64,000 nucleotides of DNA from Streptomyces noursei (lineage in GTDB: Bacteria > Actinomycetota > Actinomycetes > Streptomycetales > Streptomycetaceae). How positions within the stretch are numbered: position 1 is the stretch's first letter; each line of letters starts with the position of its first letter. The stretch spans positions 7,936,001 through 8,000,000 of the forward strand of contig NZ_CP070326.1 of NCBI RefSeq assembly GCF_016917755.1, read 5' to 3'. This document shows, piece by piece, positions 26,660 through 38,980 of this stretch. The position numbers were made by a program, and so were the translations under genes. The notes under the pieces were generated by a model. It did no database searches, had not been told where the DNA came from, and worked only from the letters and a program-made list of their open reading frames with translations.

Positions 26660-27787
26660 TCAGTCGATCTGCTGGGGCGTCACCGTCAACCACTGCTTGT
26701 CCGCGGTGACCTTCTGCCCCAGCTCCTTCTGGCGTTTGGCGTTGGCGCGCTTCATCGCGTCGAGCTCCTTCATGGAGCTCTCCTTGCGGTTCACCCACAC
26801 CCGGACGCCGCCGTGCTGCACGTCCGTGGAATGGAAGAGCATCGGGCCGTCGCTCTTGGGGGTGTCGCCCGCCGCGAGGATGGGCTGCCGCCACTCGTCG
26901 ATGTAGGTGTTGATCGCCGCCGGCTTGCCCTCGTACCAGGTCAACGGGGCCCACAGGGTCGGCGTCAGCTCCCGGTCGGCGAGCTTCTTCGGGTCGAAGC
27001 GGCCGGACGCGATCTCCTTGCGGGCACTGGTGACGTCGCCCGTCGTGCGGTCCTTGAGGAGCATCGAGACGCCGATGACGTTCTCGGGCTTCACGTCGTA
27101 CCCGTACTTGGGATCGCTCAGAACCATGCGCACCAGGTCCTCGGAGGCCGCACTGACCACGTACACCTCCACCCCGTGCCTGCGCAGTGCCTGGTAGAGC
27201 TCCTGCATGCCCCGGTAGAAGCGGGGGGCCTGCACCTCGGTCCTGGTGAGCTTCCCGTCCACGTAGTACTCGGCGGGGATCGGCTGGCGGTACGCCAAGA
27301 GCTCGTCCACGTACCCCTTGAGCTGCTTCAGGGTGAAGCCCGAGAAGATCTGCGCCGCCCAGGGGTAGCAGACCTGGTCGTCGACCTCGCACAGCCGGTT
27401 GTAGTAGCTGTAGAGGCTCTCCTTGTGAGTCGCCGTGTCCTTGAAGGGGATGACCTTCAAGGAAGGCGCCATGGTCTTGCGGGTCAGGACGCCCTTCATC
27501 TCCAAGAAGGGCAGCAGGGCCTCTTCCAGGTCGTTGCGGTACGTGGTGTTGTCCGCGTCGAAGACCGCGTACGCGCCCTTGTGTTCGTGTTCCGTGATGA
27601 CCTCGCCGAGCTTCTTGGCCACCGGTGCGGGCCAGTGCTTCAACTCCACCGATGCCACCCGCGACGACGACCCGACGGCCTCGGCCTCACTGCCGCCCGG
27701 CCACAGGGCACTGCCCGCGAACACCGCGGCGGCCAACGCCCCCGCGGTACCGAAGATCGCCAGCTTGCGCCTTGCTCGTACTGCCAT
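26660..27787 (-). CDS. secreted HAD phosphatase, phosphorylcholine-phosphatase-like
   Basis: A 375-residue exported HAD hydrolase. The signal peptide is residues 1-36 (RRKLAIFGTAGALAAAVFAG then an Ala-rich end). HAD motif I is VFDADNTTYRNDLEE near 74-88, resembling the DxDNT-Y motif of Pseudomonas phosphorylcholine phosphatase. Motif II lies in VEVYVVSAASEDLVRMVL, with Ser in motif II, and Asp residues in the AAGDTPKSDGPML segment fit motif IV. It is mostly helical between the motifs (ESLYSYYNRLCEVDDQVCYP). ATG 27787 is right for the signal peptide. Likely releases phosphate from small organic phosphates outside the membrane; phosphorylcholine as substrate is an inference. Confidence 0.82.
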   Translation of the reverse strand: MAVRARRKLAIFGTAGALAAAVFAGSALWPGGSEAEAVGSSSRVASVELKHWPAPVAKKLGEVITEHEHKGAYAVFDADNTTYRNDLEEALLPFLEMKGVLTRKTMAPSLKVIPFKDTATHKESLYSYYNRLCEVDDQVCYPWAAQIFSGFTLKQLKGYVDELLAYRQPIPAEYYVDGKLTRTEVQAPRFYRGMQELYQALRRHGVEVYVVSAASEDLVRMVLSDPKYGYDVKPENVIGVSMLLKDRTTGDVTSARKEIASGRFDPKKLADRELTPTLWAPLTWYEGKPAAINTYIDEWRQPILAAGDTPKSDGPMLFHSTDVQHGGVRVWVNRKESSMKELDAMKRANAKRQKELGQKVTADKQWLTVTPQQID

Positions 27788-28096
27788 GGTTTCCGTTCCT
27801 CTGAGGACTGCCCAGCGCCCCGTGCGGAGCGGCGGGCAATCGTACGGGGCCGGGCGGGAGTTGACCATGATCGATGTCACCGCGGGCGGGAGGTGTGGCC
27901 AGGCAGAACGGGGGTAGTCGTGCCGGGCCCCGCGAGGACCGACCGGTGAGCACGACACCGCCCCGAACCCGATGACTCGGACGGGCTCAGGCGCAGGGTG
28001 GCACTGGTACCACCCCAGGTACGGAAGGTGGCTTCATTGTTCGCCGGCTCCGCGCGACCCAGTATCGAGGCACCGCTATTCCTCAAGGGGGAACCG
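27788..28096. other. divergent promoter region of two secreted hydrolases
   Basis: About 309 bases between the HAD phosphatase and the peptidase-like gene, which run in opposite directions. No coding signal. The ribosome site AAGGGGGAACC sits just before the ATG at 28097. Confidence 0.4.
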
Positions 28097-29665
28097 ATGC
28101 CCATAACCGGGAAGTCCACGCGCTGGGCGGCCGTCGCCGCGTCCGTGCTCCTCACCGCAGGGGCCCTTCCGATCGCGGGGGCGCACAGCGCCCTGGCCGC
28201 GAACGCCGCCGGGCCAGGCGCCGTACGCACCCCGGCGCGCTATCTGAACCAGCATCTCGACTGGCGGCCCTGTGCCTCCGGTGCGCTGGAGTGCGCGGCC
28301 ATGGCCGTGCCGCGGGACTGGCACCATCCGGAACGGGGCCGGGGCCTGACCGTGGCGGTCTCCCGGCACCGGGCGACCGATACCGCCGGGCGGCGCGGTG
28401 TGCTGATGATGGCCGCCGGCGGTCCTGGAGCCTCCGGCCTCACCCGGCCCGCGGGTCTGGCGAACTACGCACCCGGTCTCGCCGCCACGTACGACATCGT
28501 CGGCTTCGACCAGCGCGGCGTCGGCAGCAGCAGCAAGGTCACCTGCGCCGACCAGTCGGCCGTCGACGGCTACTTCTCCGGCGACAAGCGCGACCGCTCC
28601 GCCGACGCCATCCGCGAGACGTTCGCCCGAGCGCGCGCCTTCGTCCGCGACTGCCAACGCCATTCGAACGACCTGCTGCCGTACATCACCACCGAGCAGG
28701 CCGTCCACGACATGGACCTCTACCGCTCCCTCCTCGGGACCGACACGATCTCCTACTACGGTCCGTCCTACGCCACCGTCCTCGGTGCCTCCTACGCGAC
28801 CGAGTTCCCCCACCGTGTGGCGCGCATGGTCCTCGACAGCAACGTCGACTACACCGGCACCTGGCAGTCGTTCATGGAGTCCCAGCCGCTCAGCTTCCAA
28901 CGCCGGTTCGAGGAGGACTTCCTCCCCTGGCTGGCGAAGAACGACGGCGTGTACCACCAAGGGCGCACTCCCGCACAGGCCAAGGCAACCTTCGAACGCC
29001 TGCGCGCCAGGCTCCACGCACACCCCCTCGTCCTCGGCGGGACGACCATCACCCCCGACCATCTGGACGCCCTCACCGGCAGCGCCATCTACCGGGCCGA
29101 CCCGGGGTTCGCGAACCTCGCCACCGCCCTGACCGTCCTGGAGCACCCCGATACCGCACCACCTGCCGCCGAGCAGTCCCTCGCCAAGGCGCTGGCGCAT
29201 CCCATGGACGCGGGCTTCGCGGCGGACTTCTTCTCCGTCGTCTGCAACGACACGCCCTGGAACCGCAGTTCGGCCTACTTGATCGCACAGAGCGACCGCG
29301 CCACGCGCGACTATCCGCTGGCGGGCGCCCGCTCGTTGACCTACTCCGCGGTCTGCGCCGCCTGGCCGCGCTCCACCGCACCGCGCATCCACGTCACCGG
29401 ACGCGGCCTGCCCCCCATCCTCATGCTGAACTCCGTACACGACCCGGCCACCTACTACGAGGGCGCGCTGCGCGACCACCGGGCCCTGCCGACCTCGCGC
29501 CTGGTGACGGTCGCCGGCGGTGGCGACCACGGACAGTTCCAGAACCACAACACCTGCGTCGACAACCTGGTCGAGGGCTACCTCGCCGACGGAAACCTCC
29601 CGCCCACCGACACGACCTGCGCGGCCGACCCGCTCCCGGTGCCGGGCCCGGCCACCCGGGCGTGA
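28097..29665 (+). CDS. secreted tripeptidyl-aminopeptidase-like alpha/beta hydrolase
   Basis: A 522-residue exported hydrolase of the SlpD/SlpE/Tap group. Signal peptide 1-34 (AAVAASVLLTAGALPIAGAH, AxA end). The mature enzyme has the oxyanion segment LMMAAGGPGASGL, VGFDQRGVGSS, the nucleophile elbow YYGPSYATVLG (usually GxSYG; here GPSYA, Ser intact), the acid strand ILMLNSVHDPATYYEGAL and the His in GGGDHGQFQNHNTCVD. Cys pairs in the tail are typical. It should remove N-terminal tripeptides or short peptides outside the cell. A good ribosome site fixes ATG 28097. Confidence 0.88.
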   Translation: MPITGKSTRWAAVAASVLLTAGALPIAGAHSALAANAAGPGAVRTPARYLNQHLDWRPCASGALECAAMAVPRDWHHPERGRGLTVAVSRHRATDTAGRRGVLMMAAGGPGASGLTRPAGLANYAPGLAATYDIVGFDQRGVGSSSKVTCADQSAVDGYFSGDKRDRSADAIRETFARARAFVRDCQRHSNDLLPYITTEQAVHDMDLYRSLLGTDTISYYGPSYATVLGASYATEFPHRVARMVLDSNVDYTGTWQSFMESQPLSFQRRFEEDFLPWLAKNDGVYHQGRTPAQAKATFERLRARLHAHPLVLGGTTITPDHLDALTGSAIYRADPGFANLATALTVLEHPDTAPPAAEQSLAKALAHPMDAGFAADFFSVVCNDTPWNRSSAYLIAQSDRATRDYPLAGARSLTYSAVCAAWPRSTAPRIHVTGRGLPPILMLNSVHDPATYYEGALRDHRALPTSRLVTVAGGGDHGQFQNHNTCVDNLVEGYLADGNLPPTDTTCAADPLPVPGPATRA

Positions 29666-29790
29666 CGGGCCGTTGAGCGGCCCGTCCGGACCGTGACAGA
29701 CGCCCCGGATTTTCGCGCACACCGATGTCAAGAAGCGCTCGGCCGCTCCGACCCTCCGGCGACACGTCGAGAGAACAGGAAGCTTCAGAC

Positions 29791-31284
29791 ATGCGAGTCA
29801 ACCGGGCGTGGTGGGGACTGGTCGTCCTCATGTTGCCGACATTGCTCGTCGCGATGGACATGACGGCATTGCTCCTCGCGCTGCCGCAGCTGAGCGCCGA
29901 CCTGGGGGCCACCAACCTCCAGCAGCTGTGGATCAGCGACAGCTACGGACTCATGGTGGCCGGGCTGGTCATCACGATGGGCACGCTCGGCGACCGGATC
30001 GGTCGCCGGCGACTGCTGATGATCGGCGGGGCGGCCTTCGCGGTGCTGTCCGTCGTGGCCGCCTTCGCGGTCGACCCGCTGATGCTGATCGTCACGCGTG
30101 CGCTGCTGGGCGTCGCCGGCGCGACCCTGGCGCCGTCCACCCTCGCCTTGATCACCAATATGTTCCGCGACGAACGACAGCGCGGGCGGGCCATCGCGAT
30201 CTGGGCGACCTGCCAGTTCACCGGCGGCGCGCTCGGACCGGTACTCGCCGGATTCCTGCTCCAGCACTTCTGGTGGGGATCGGTGTTCCTGGTCGCCGTG
30301 CCGGCGATGGCGCTGCTGCTGCTCGCCGGGCCGGTCCTGCTCCCGGAGTTCCGCAGCGACCGGGCCGGCCGGCTGGACCTGGCCGACGTCGGGCTGTCGC
30401 TCGCTGCGGTGCTCCTGCTGGTCTACGGCATCAAGCAACTGACCGTCGAGAGCGTGCCCGTCGTGCCGGCGGTGGCCCTCGTCGTCGGCGCGGCCCTCGG
30501 ATCGCTGTTCGTACGCCGGCAGTTGCGGCTGCGCACGCCGCTGCTGGACCTGCGGTTGTTGCGCAACCGCCCGTTCACGGCGGTGATTGTCGCGCTGGTC
30601 CTCGCCGGTGTCGCCATGGCCGGTACGGGCCTGCTGGTGACGCAGTACCTGCAGAGCGTGCTGGGCTTCTCACCGGTCATGTCGGCGGTGTTGTTCGCCC
30701 CCATGGGCCTGGGCGTGGCGGTCGGCACCATGGCCGCGCCGGCACTGACCCGCTGGATGCCGCAGACGGCCGCGATCGCGGGAGGGCTGGTGGCCTCGGC
30801 CCTGGGCAGCCTGATGCTGGTCGGCGTCGACGGACCGGGCGCCCTGCCGCTGGTGATGATCGGCATCGCCGTACTGGCACTGGGCACCGGTCCGCTGTTC
30901 GCACTGGGCACCGGGTTGGTCGTCGGGTCCGTTCCGCCGGAGCGTGCCGGCTCGGCGGCGTCGCTGTCGGAGACCGGCAACTACTTCGGCGGATCTCTCG
31001 GCTTCGGGCTGCTCGGTCTGGTGGCCGCGGTGGTCTACCGCAGTCGGATGGGTGGCCTGTCCGACTCCCTGGCCGGCGCGATCGCCGCCGGTCCGCGCCT
31101 GCCCGCCGACCAGGGCGCGGAACTGCTGCGCCAGGCGCGGGCGGCGTTCACCGCGAGCCTGCACCTCACCGGCGTCATCGCCGCTGTCGTCTTCGCCGGC
31201 TCGGCCGTCCTGGTCCACACCCTGCGGCAGACGCACCGGAGTACCCCGGCCACCCTCCCCACCTACGAGACGACCCGCTCATAA
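29791..31284 (+). CDS. DHA2-family MFS drug transporter (14 TM)
   Basis: A 497-residue MFS exporter of the SmvA/QacA group. The N-terminus has the DHA2 marker LVAMDMTALLLALPQLSADL, then WISDSYGLMVAGLVITMG, loop motif GDRIGRRRLLM and motif C-like GALGPVLAGFLL. Hydrophobicity suggests 14 helices, with the two extra central ones around LSLAAVLLLVYGIKQ and VVPAVALVVGAALGSLF. Such pumps expel cationic or lipophilic drugs and dyes using the proton gradient. ATG 29791 has AGGA 10 nt upstream. No regulator gene is adjacent. Confidence 0.9.
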   Translation: MRVNRAWWGLVVLMLPTLLVAMDMTALLLALPQLSADLGATNLQQLWISDSYGLMVAGLVITMGTLGDRIGRRRLLMIGGAAFAVLSVVAAFAVDPLMLIVTRALLGVAGATLAPSTLALITNMFRDERQRGRAIAIWATCQFTGGALGPVLAGFLLQHFWWGSVFLVAVPAMALLLLAGPVLLPEFRSDRAGRLDLADVGLSLAAVLLLVYGIKQLTVESVPVVPAVALVVGAALGSLFVRRQLRLRTPLLDLRLLRNRPFTAVIVALVLAGVAMAGTGLLVTQYLQSVLGFSPVMSAVLFAPMGLGVAVGTMAAPALTRWMPQTAAIAGGLVASALGSLMLVGVDGPGALPLVMIGIAVLALGTGPLFALGTGLVVGSVPPERAGSAASLSETGNYFGGSLGFGLLGLVAAVVYRSRMGGLSDSLAGAIAAGPRLPADQGAELLRQARAAFTASLHLTGVIAAVVFAGSAVLVHTLRQTHRSTPATLPTYETTRS

Positions 31285-31308
31285 GGGGTTGGCGCATCCA
31301 GCCGAGCC

Positions 31309-31842
31309 TCACATCGGAAACGACCGCAGACGCACCTCTCCGGCCGGCCAGTTCACTCCGGGCCGGAGGGGTGTCCACATGGTCCGCAACGGCATCACCA
31401 CGGGTCCCTCGGGTTGCTCGACCTGGACGTCCTGCGGCACCGGCTGCCAGCCGAGCCGCTGGTAGAGGGGGACGAGGGCCGGTCGGCAGAAGAGAAGCCC
31501 GTGCTGGGGACCCATGGTCCGTGCGTGGTCCACGGCTGCCGCCACCACGAGCCGTGCGAGTCCGCGCCCCCGCAGGTCGGACGCGACGGCCACCCCGCCG
31601 ACGCCCACCACCTCCGTGTCCCGTCCCCCGATCGACAGGGGCAGCCTCAGCAGGCCGGCGTGGGCCACCAGGCGGCCTTCCAGCCTGATGCCGAAATGGT
31701 CTTCCTTGGGCAGCCACGTCAAACCGGCGTCCGCGACGCCGAAGGGGTCGGCACCGTCGCCGAGGATTTCGTTCTGGTCGGTCGGCGTGTACCGCGCGAG
31801 GCGCGTCGCGGTCGGCGAGGCGGGAATCAGGTCTTCGGTCAT
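31309..31842 (-). CDS. GNAT-family N-acetyltransferase
   Basis: A 177-residue acetyltransferase. The acetyl-CoA binding core is VGVGGVAVASDLRGRGLARLVV (R/Q-x-x-G-x-G/A as LRGRGLA), with the following helix DHARTMGPQHGLLFCRPA and the C-terminal strand PLYQRLGWQPVPQDV. The start is uncertain: ATG 31842 is chosen where homology begins, with ATGs at 31857 and 31908 as alternatives. Substrate unknown. It converges with the MFS gene only 24 nt away. Confidence 0.82.
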   Translation of the reverse strand: MTEDLIPASPTATRLARYTPTDQNEILGDGADPFGVADAGLTWLPKEDHFGIRLEGRLVAHAGLLRLPLSIGGRDTEVVGVGGVAVASDLRGRGLARLVVAAAVDHARTMGPQHGLLFCRPALVPLYQRLGWQPVPQDVQVEQPEGPVVMPLRTMWTPLRPGVNWPAGEVRLRSFPM

Positions 31843-31996
31843 CCCCGCATGATCCATTCTGTCCGGGCTGCTGGCCAGCCGCAGCGTTCGGAACTCCATT
31901 CCGGGCAAGTCTTCTGCCCGAAACGGAAGTTGGGGCGTGAAGCCGGCCCGAGGCGCAGGCCAGCGCGGCCTGCTCGGGTGCCCGGGCCGACAAAGC

Positions 31997-32024
31997 GGGC
32001 CGTTCCTCGTGCGAGGAACGGCCC
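31997..32024. terminator. perfect 13-bp-arm hairpin
   Basis: Arms 31997-32009 and 32012-32024 are fully complementary (the innermost pairs must open to form a loop). A short A-run precedes and TTGTGTG follows, giving a fairly classical intrinsic terminator for the small secreted-protein gene. Confidence 0.75.
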
Positions 32025-32069
32025 TTGTGTGAAATGCCCGGCATGCTGGCTCAGCGACCGGCGCGAACG

Positions 32070-32282
32070 TCAGCCGAGGCCGGCCAGACCACCGCCCTCG
32101 TCGCCACCTCCGAAGAGACCGCCCCCCGAGTCCCCGAGCGGGCCGTCATCCGGGCCGTCCTTGGGCTGGTGCTGCTGGGGGACGGGCGAGGCGGCCTGGG
32201 CCGGGGCAGCGGTTGCGGCGACCCCCACAACGGGAAGTGCGGCCAGCAGCGCGGCTGCCGCGATACGGGACGGGTGGAACAT
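32070..32282 (-). CDS. small secreted Gly-rich protein
   Basis: A 70-residue protein: cleavable signal peptide 1-30 (IAAAALLAALPVVGVAATAA, then APAQA-A) and a 40-residue acidic, Gly/Pro-rich mature part ending GGGLFGGGDEGGGLAGLG. ATG 32282 follows AAAGGACTGATCC, with AGGA as ribosome site. A hairpin terminator lies just downstream. The mature part shows no domain, and the function is unknown. Small Gly-rich secreted proteins of this kind are common in Streptomyces. Confidence 0.7.
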   Translation of the reverse strand: MFHPSRIAAAALLAALPVVGVAATAAPAQAASPVPQQHQPKDGPDDGPLGDSGGGLFGGGDEGGGLAGLG

Positions 32283-32464
32283 GGATCAGTCCTTTCGTCG
32301 TCGGCCATGACAGTGGATGCCTGTCCGCCTGCACCTGCGGTTGTCGGGACGGGGCACCGAATCACCTGATCGGAGCCCGGCAGTACGCGGCAGGCGCGTT
32401 CCCCTCGGCGCAGACGGCGTAAGCCCGCACGGGCCGTGGGCGGCGCCGCCACGAGGCTCAGCCG

Positions 32465-33108
32465 GTGGACAGGCTCGGCCGCGTCCGCGAGATCGCCGAG
32501 GCCCTGGTGCAGGGCGCCGAGGAGTCGTCGATGCGGCAGCCGGATCCGCGGTACGCGGCGCGGCTGGCCGCCTACGGAGCCGTGGCCACGCGTCTGTCCC
32601 TGCTGAGCGGCCGTCGGATCGGCGCGATGGCGGCCGACGCGGCGCCGCTCGGCTCCGGCGTCGGCGGCGGGTCGGCCGAGCTGGACCTCGACGGGACGCG
32701 GGTGTTCGTCAAGCGGGTCCCCTTGACCGACACGGCCGACCGTTGTACTTCGCGGACTTCGGACTCGCCCTGAGTTCCGGCTTCGAACTGTCGTCGACCG
32801 AGGCGGAGTTCCTCTCCGACCATCTCTCCTACGACCGCTGCGATGCGGTGAGCCATCTGCTCCGCCACCATCTGCCCGACGGGCTGCGCGGCGGCGGCGA
32901 ACACCAGGCGTTCCTGCGCGAGTGGATCGCAGGCAATCGGCCCGCCGGCGTCCCGCGCGAGATAGCCGCCCTCCTCGACCGGCACTCCCCAGCCGCCGTG
33001 ATCATCGGCGAATTCCAGCGCCGCTGGCTCACCGTGAGCAAGCGGACGCCGTTCCCGGCCGCCGAGATCGAGCAGGTCTCGGGCACCGGGGCCGCGGCGT
33101 CCCACTGA
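32465..33108 (+). pseudogene. protein-kinase-like gene with internal deletion
   Basis: GTG 32465 opens MDRLGRVREIAEALVQGAEE, continuing to the N-lobe strand VGGGSAELDLDGTRVFVKR with the ATP-binding Lys and VPLTDTADR. The reading then jumps frame at about 32741 to GRPLYFADFGLALSSGFELS, which is the DFG segment, followed by a normal C-terminal half (FLSDHLSYDRCDAVSHLLRH, VIIGEFQRRWLTVSKRTPFP). In intact actinomycete homologues roughly 150 residues, including the HxD catalytic loop, lie between these segments. The gene is therefore internally deleted and out of frame. Frames on both sides are well preserved, so the loss is recent. Confidence 0.75.
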
Positions 33109-33143
33109 GGCCGGGCCTCCGAGGAGGACCGCCGGACGGGCGC

Positions 33144-33163
33144 CTCCCGGGCATCCCCGGGAG
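33144..33163. terminator. hairpin between convergent genes
   Basis: Perfect 8-bp arms (33144-33151 and 33156-33163) with a CATC loop, between the kinase-like pseudogene and the convergent TetR gene. Confidence 0.6.
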
Positions 33164-33177
33164 ACGGCGGGTGAGGG

Positions 33178-33873
33178 TCAGGTGCGGTCGCCGTGGGAGC
33201 GGTCGGCGAGGCGGGCCCGGATGCCGTCGAGGATGGCCTGGAGGCCGAACGCGAAGGTGTTGTCGGGTGCCGCGGAGTAGTCGGCGGCGGCCGGGGTGCC
33301 GAGGCGCGCGCGGAGCCGGGGGTACGGCCTGGCGATCTCGGCGGCGCGGGCCATGGTGTCGGCCAACTGCTGCTCGGCGTCCTTGCCGTTCTTGCTCAGC
33401 CGCCTGGTGAGGGACACCTGCGCGGCGGGGCCGAGGGCGCTGCCGAGCACGAAGAGGAGCACGGTGGCGGCGGCCCGGTCCGCGTCGGCGGGGGCGAATC
33501 CGGCCTTCTCGTAGAGGGCGAGGCTGTGCTCGTCGAAGCGGGCCTTGCCGGGTCCGTAGAGGAGGTGGCTGCCGAATGCCTGGCCGAGCCAGGGGTGTCG
33601 GGTGAGCATGGCGTGCGTCCCGATGGCCATGGCGGTGGCGGCCGTCCGCCAGTCGGTGGTGTCGAGATCGGGCAGTTCCACTTCCGCCCAGATCGCGTCG
33701 CCGGCCAGTCGGACCAGTTCGTCCTTGGTCTTGATGTGCCAGTAGATCGCCGTGGCGGCCGAGCCGAGGCGGGCTCCCAGGCTGCGCATGTTGAGGCCGT
33801 CCAGGCCCTCCTCGTCGAGCAACGCGATGGTGGCACGGACGATCTGGTCTGCGGTCAGGGTGTCTCGTGGCAT
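33178..33873 (-). CDS. TetR-family regulator with TetR_C-type ligand domain
   Basis: A 231-residue repressor. The N-terminal HTH is at about 8-52 (ADQIVRATIALLDEEGLDGL, MRSLGARLGSAATAIYWHIK, KDELVRLAGDAIW). The ligand domain resembles TetR C-terminal domains (AIGTHAMLTRHPWLGQAFGS, LLFVLGSALGP). ATG 33873 is chosen because homology begins there and the AGTTCA repeats lie just outside. It is divergent from the serine hydrolase gene across three AGTTCA-type repeats, so it probably represses itself and that gene. Confidence 0.9.
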   Translation of the reverse strand: MPRDTLTADQIVRATIALLDEEGLDGLNMRSLGARLGSAATAIYWHIKTKDELVRLAGDAIWAEVELPDLDTTDWRTAATAMAIGTHAMLTRHPWLGQAFGSHLLYGPGKARFDEHSLALYEKAGFAPADADRAAATVLLFVLGSALGPAAQVSLTRRLSKNGKDAEQQLADTMARAAEIARPYPRLRARLGTPAAADYSAAPDNTFAFGLQAILDGIRARLADRSHGDRT

Positions 33874-33888
33874 GTCCGCCAGCTTACT

Positions 33889-33963
33889 TGAACTTAGTTC
33901 ACGCACCTCCTTGCACAAAGTTCAAGAACGGCCCTAAGGTCTACTCGCACTTAGTTCAAGTGC
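33889..33963. promoter_or_regulatory. TetR operator cluster in divergent promoter
   Basis: Inverted repeat TGAAC-TTA-GTTCA at 33889-33901, and GCACTT-AGTTC-AAGTGC with perfect 6-bp arms at 33947-33963. A half-site AAAGTTCAAG lies between them. The shared core TTAGTTCA and location between the TetR gene and the serine hydrolase gene make these the probable operators for both. Confidence 0.7.
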
Positions 33964-33978
33964 CCGGAGGGGGAAACC

Positions 33979-37630
<3,652 letters not shown>

Positions 37631-38207
37631 GGGAATCCTTCCGGATAAGGCGGATCACAGACTCAGCAACCGCCAGCAGTGGATCGACAACCGCCGGCAA
37701 TGGAACATATCGGGGCACAGGCCCCAGGTGGGCGATCTCGGCCTCTTTGACCGGGAAGCCGTTGTCGTCGGTCGCGGTCGGACAGGGGGCCTGACCGACG
37801 GAGCCATCGACGCCGTCGGCCGGTTCGCTACGGCACACGGGGCCGATCGCACTGGGTGTGCGGCCGGCCCGTACGCGACGCGAGGGGGGACATGGGATGC
37901 CTGACGGCACGCACCGGCGGCGAGCGCCTCGACGCCGAGGTCGTCACCGTCCGTGCGCCGGCGCCACACGGATGGGCACAGCCCGCGGGCTGCCGACGCT
38001 CGCCTGCGCCGCGGCTGTCCACGACCGGCGCGACAGGATTCGGGGGTGAGCGGACCCATGTGGTGAACCGTCACGTGCTTTCCCTGCGGTGTCTCGTCCC
38101 TTGGCTATCGCCAGAACCGATCCTACGATGGACTAGATCCAAGTCAATATGGCGACCAGATCCGTACGAATTCATTCGCCGGATGCTGCACGGTTAGGCT
38201 GGTGACC
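37631..38207. other. katG/fur divergent intergenic region
   Basis: About 577 bases with no supported gene. Short frames on both strands are Arg/Ala-rich shadow. The A/T-rich part at 38085-38200 contains the one convincing promoter (38120-38147, leftward), which would give katG a leader of nearly 480 nt. Confidence 0.45.
38120..38147 (-). promoter_or_regulatory. probable katG promoter with overlapping dyad
   Basis: On the reverse strand TTGACT (38147-38142) and TAGGAT (38125-38120) are separated by 16 bp, a good housekeeping-sigma promoter pointing toward katG. A dyad GACT-N7-AGTC at 38131-38145 overlaps the spacer and -35 and is the likely site for the adjacent Fur-family regulator. Confidence 0.45.
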
Positions 38208-38618
38208 ATGAGTGACCTGCTGGAACGACTTCGGGGACGCGGCTGGCGGATGACCGCACAACGCCGGGTCGTCGCCGAGGTTCTCGACGGCGAGCACATC
38301 CACCTCACCGCGGACGAGGTACTCGCGCGCGCCACCGACCGGCTGCCGGAGATCTCCCGCGCGACCGTCTACAACACCCTCGGCGAGCTCGTCTCGCTCG
38401 GCGAGGTGACCGAGGTGACCACTAACGGCCGCGCCAAGCGCTACGACCCCAACGCGCACCGCCCGCACCACCACTTGGTGTGCGCGCGCTGCGGCGCGAT
38501 TCGCGACGTCCACCCCGAGGGCGACCCACTGGCCGACCTCCCCGCCTCCGAGCGGTTCGGCTTCACCGTCTCGGGTGTCGAGATGACCTATCGGGGCCTG
38601 TGCCCCCAGTGCGTCTGA
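38208..38618 (+). CDS. Fur-family peroxide or metal regulator
   Basis: A 136-residue Fur-family repressor. The winged HTH spans 1-80 (MTAQRRVVAEVLDGEHIHLT, ISRATVYNTLGELVSLGEV). The metal part has HRPHHHLVCARCGAIRDV with CxxC, and a second pair CPQC at the C-terminus, so a structural Cys4 zinc site is present. The regulatory ligands His/Asp/His are compatible with PerR/FurA/CatR types. ATG 38208 is chosen; GTG 38202 in frame is possible. Pairing with katG is classical for FurA/FurS/CatR regulators, though in Streptomyces the two are usually co-directional and here they are divergent. Confidence 0.9.
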   Translation: MSDLLERLRGRGWRMTAQRRVVAEVLDGEHIHLTADEVLARATDRLPEISRATVYNTLGELVSLGEVTEVTTNGRAKRYDPNAHRPHHHLVCARCGAIRDVHPEGDPLADLPASERFGFTVSGVEMTYRGLCPQCV

Positions 38619-38980
38619 TCCGGTCCGCGGCCAGTGCGCCGACCGCCCGGGCGCCGAACATCCCGCCCAGCAGCCCCAGGAGCGTGCCGAACGCGGCGAT
38701 GGTCAGCGACTCCGGTCGGATCACGCGCCGGATGCCCGCGCGGTCCATGCCGATGGCCCGCAGCACGCCGATCTCCCGGGTGCGCTCCGCCACCGACACG
38801 GCCAGCGTGTTCACGATGCCCAGCGCGGTGATCACCAGGCCGAGGGCGAGCAGCCCGTAGGTCAGGGTCAGCAGGTTGCCGACGGTGCCGGCGGCCTCGT
38901 GGACGAGTGCAGCCCGGTCCTGAACCGTCAGCAGCGGGTTGTTGCCCACCGCGGTGCGCAGTCGGTCCTCCAGGCGCGGA
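38563..38980 (-). pseudogene. FtsX-like ABC permease fragment
   Basis: The reverse frame contains NNPLLTVQDRAALVHEAAGT, then the FtsX-type TM LTLTYGLLALGLVITALGIV, the coupling loop SVAERTREIGVLRAIGMDR and TM LTIAAFGTLLGLLGGMFGAR. That is the last 110 or so residues of a MacB/FtsX permease. The natural N-terminal 250+ residues are missing: upstream at about 38978 the sequence turns into a response-regulator gene. Its 3' end overlaps the end of the fur gene. Confidence 0.65.
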
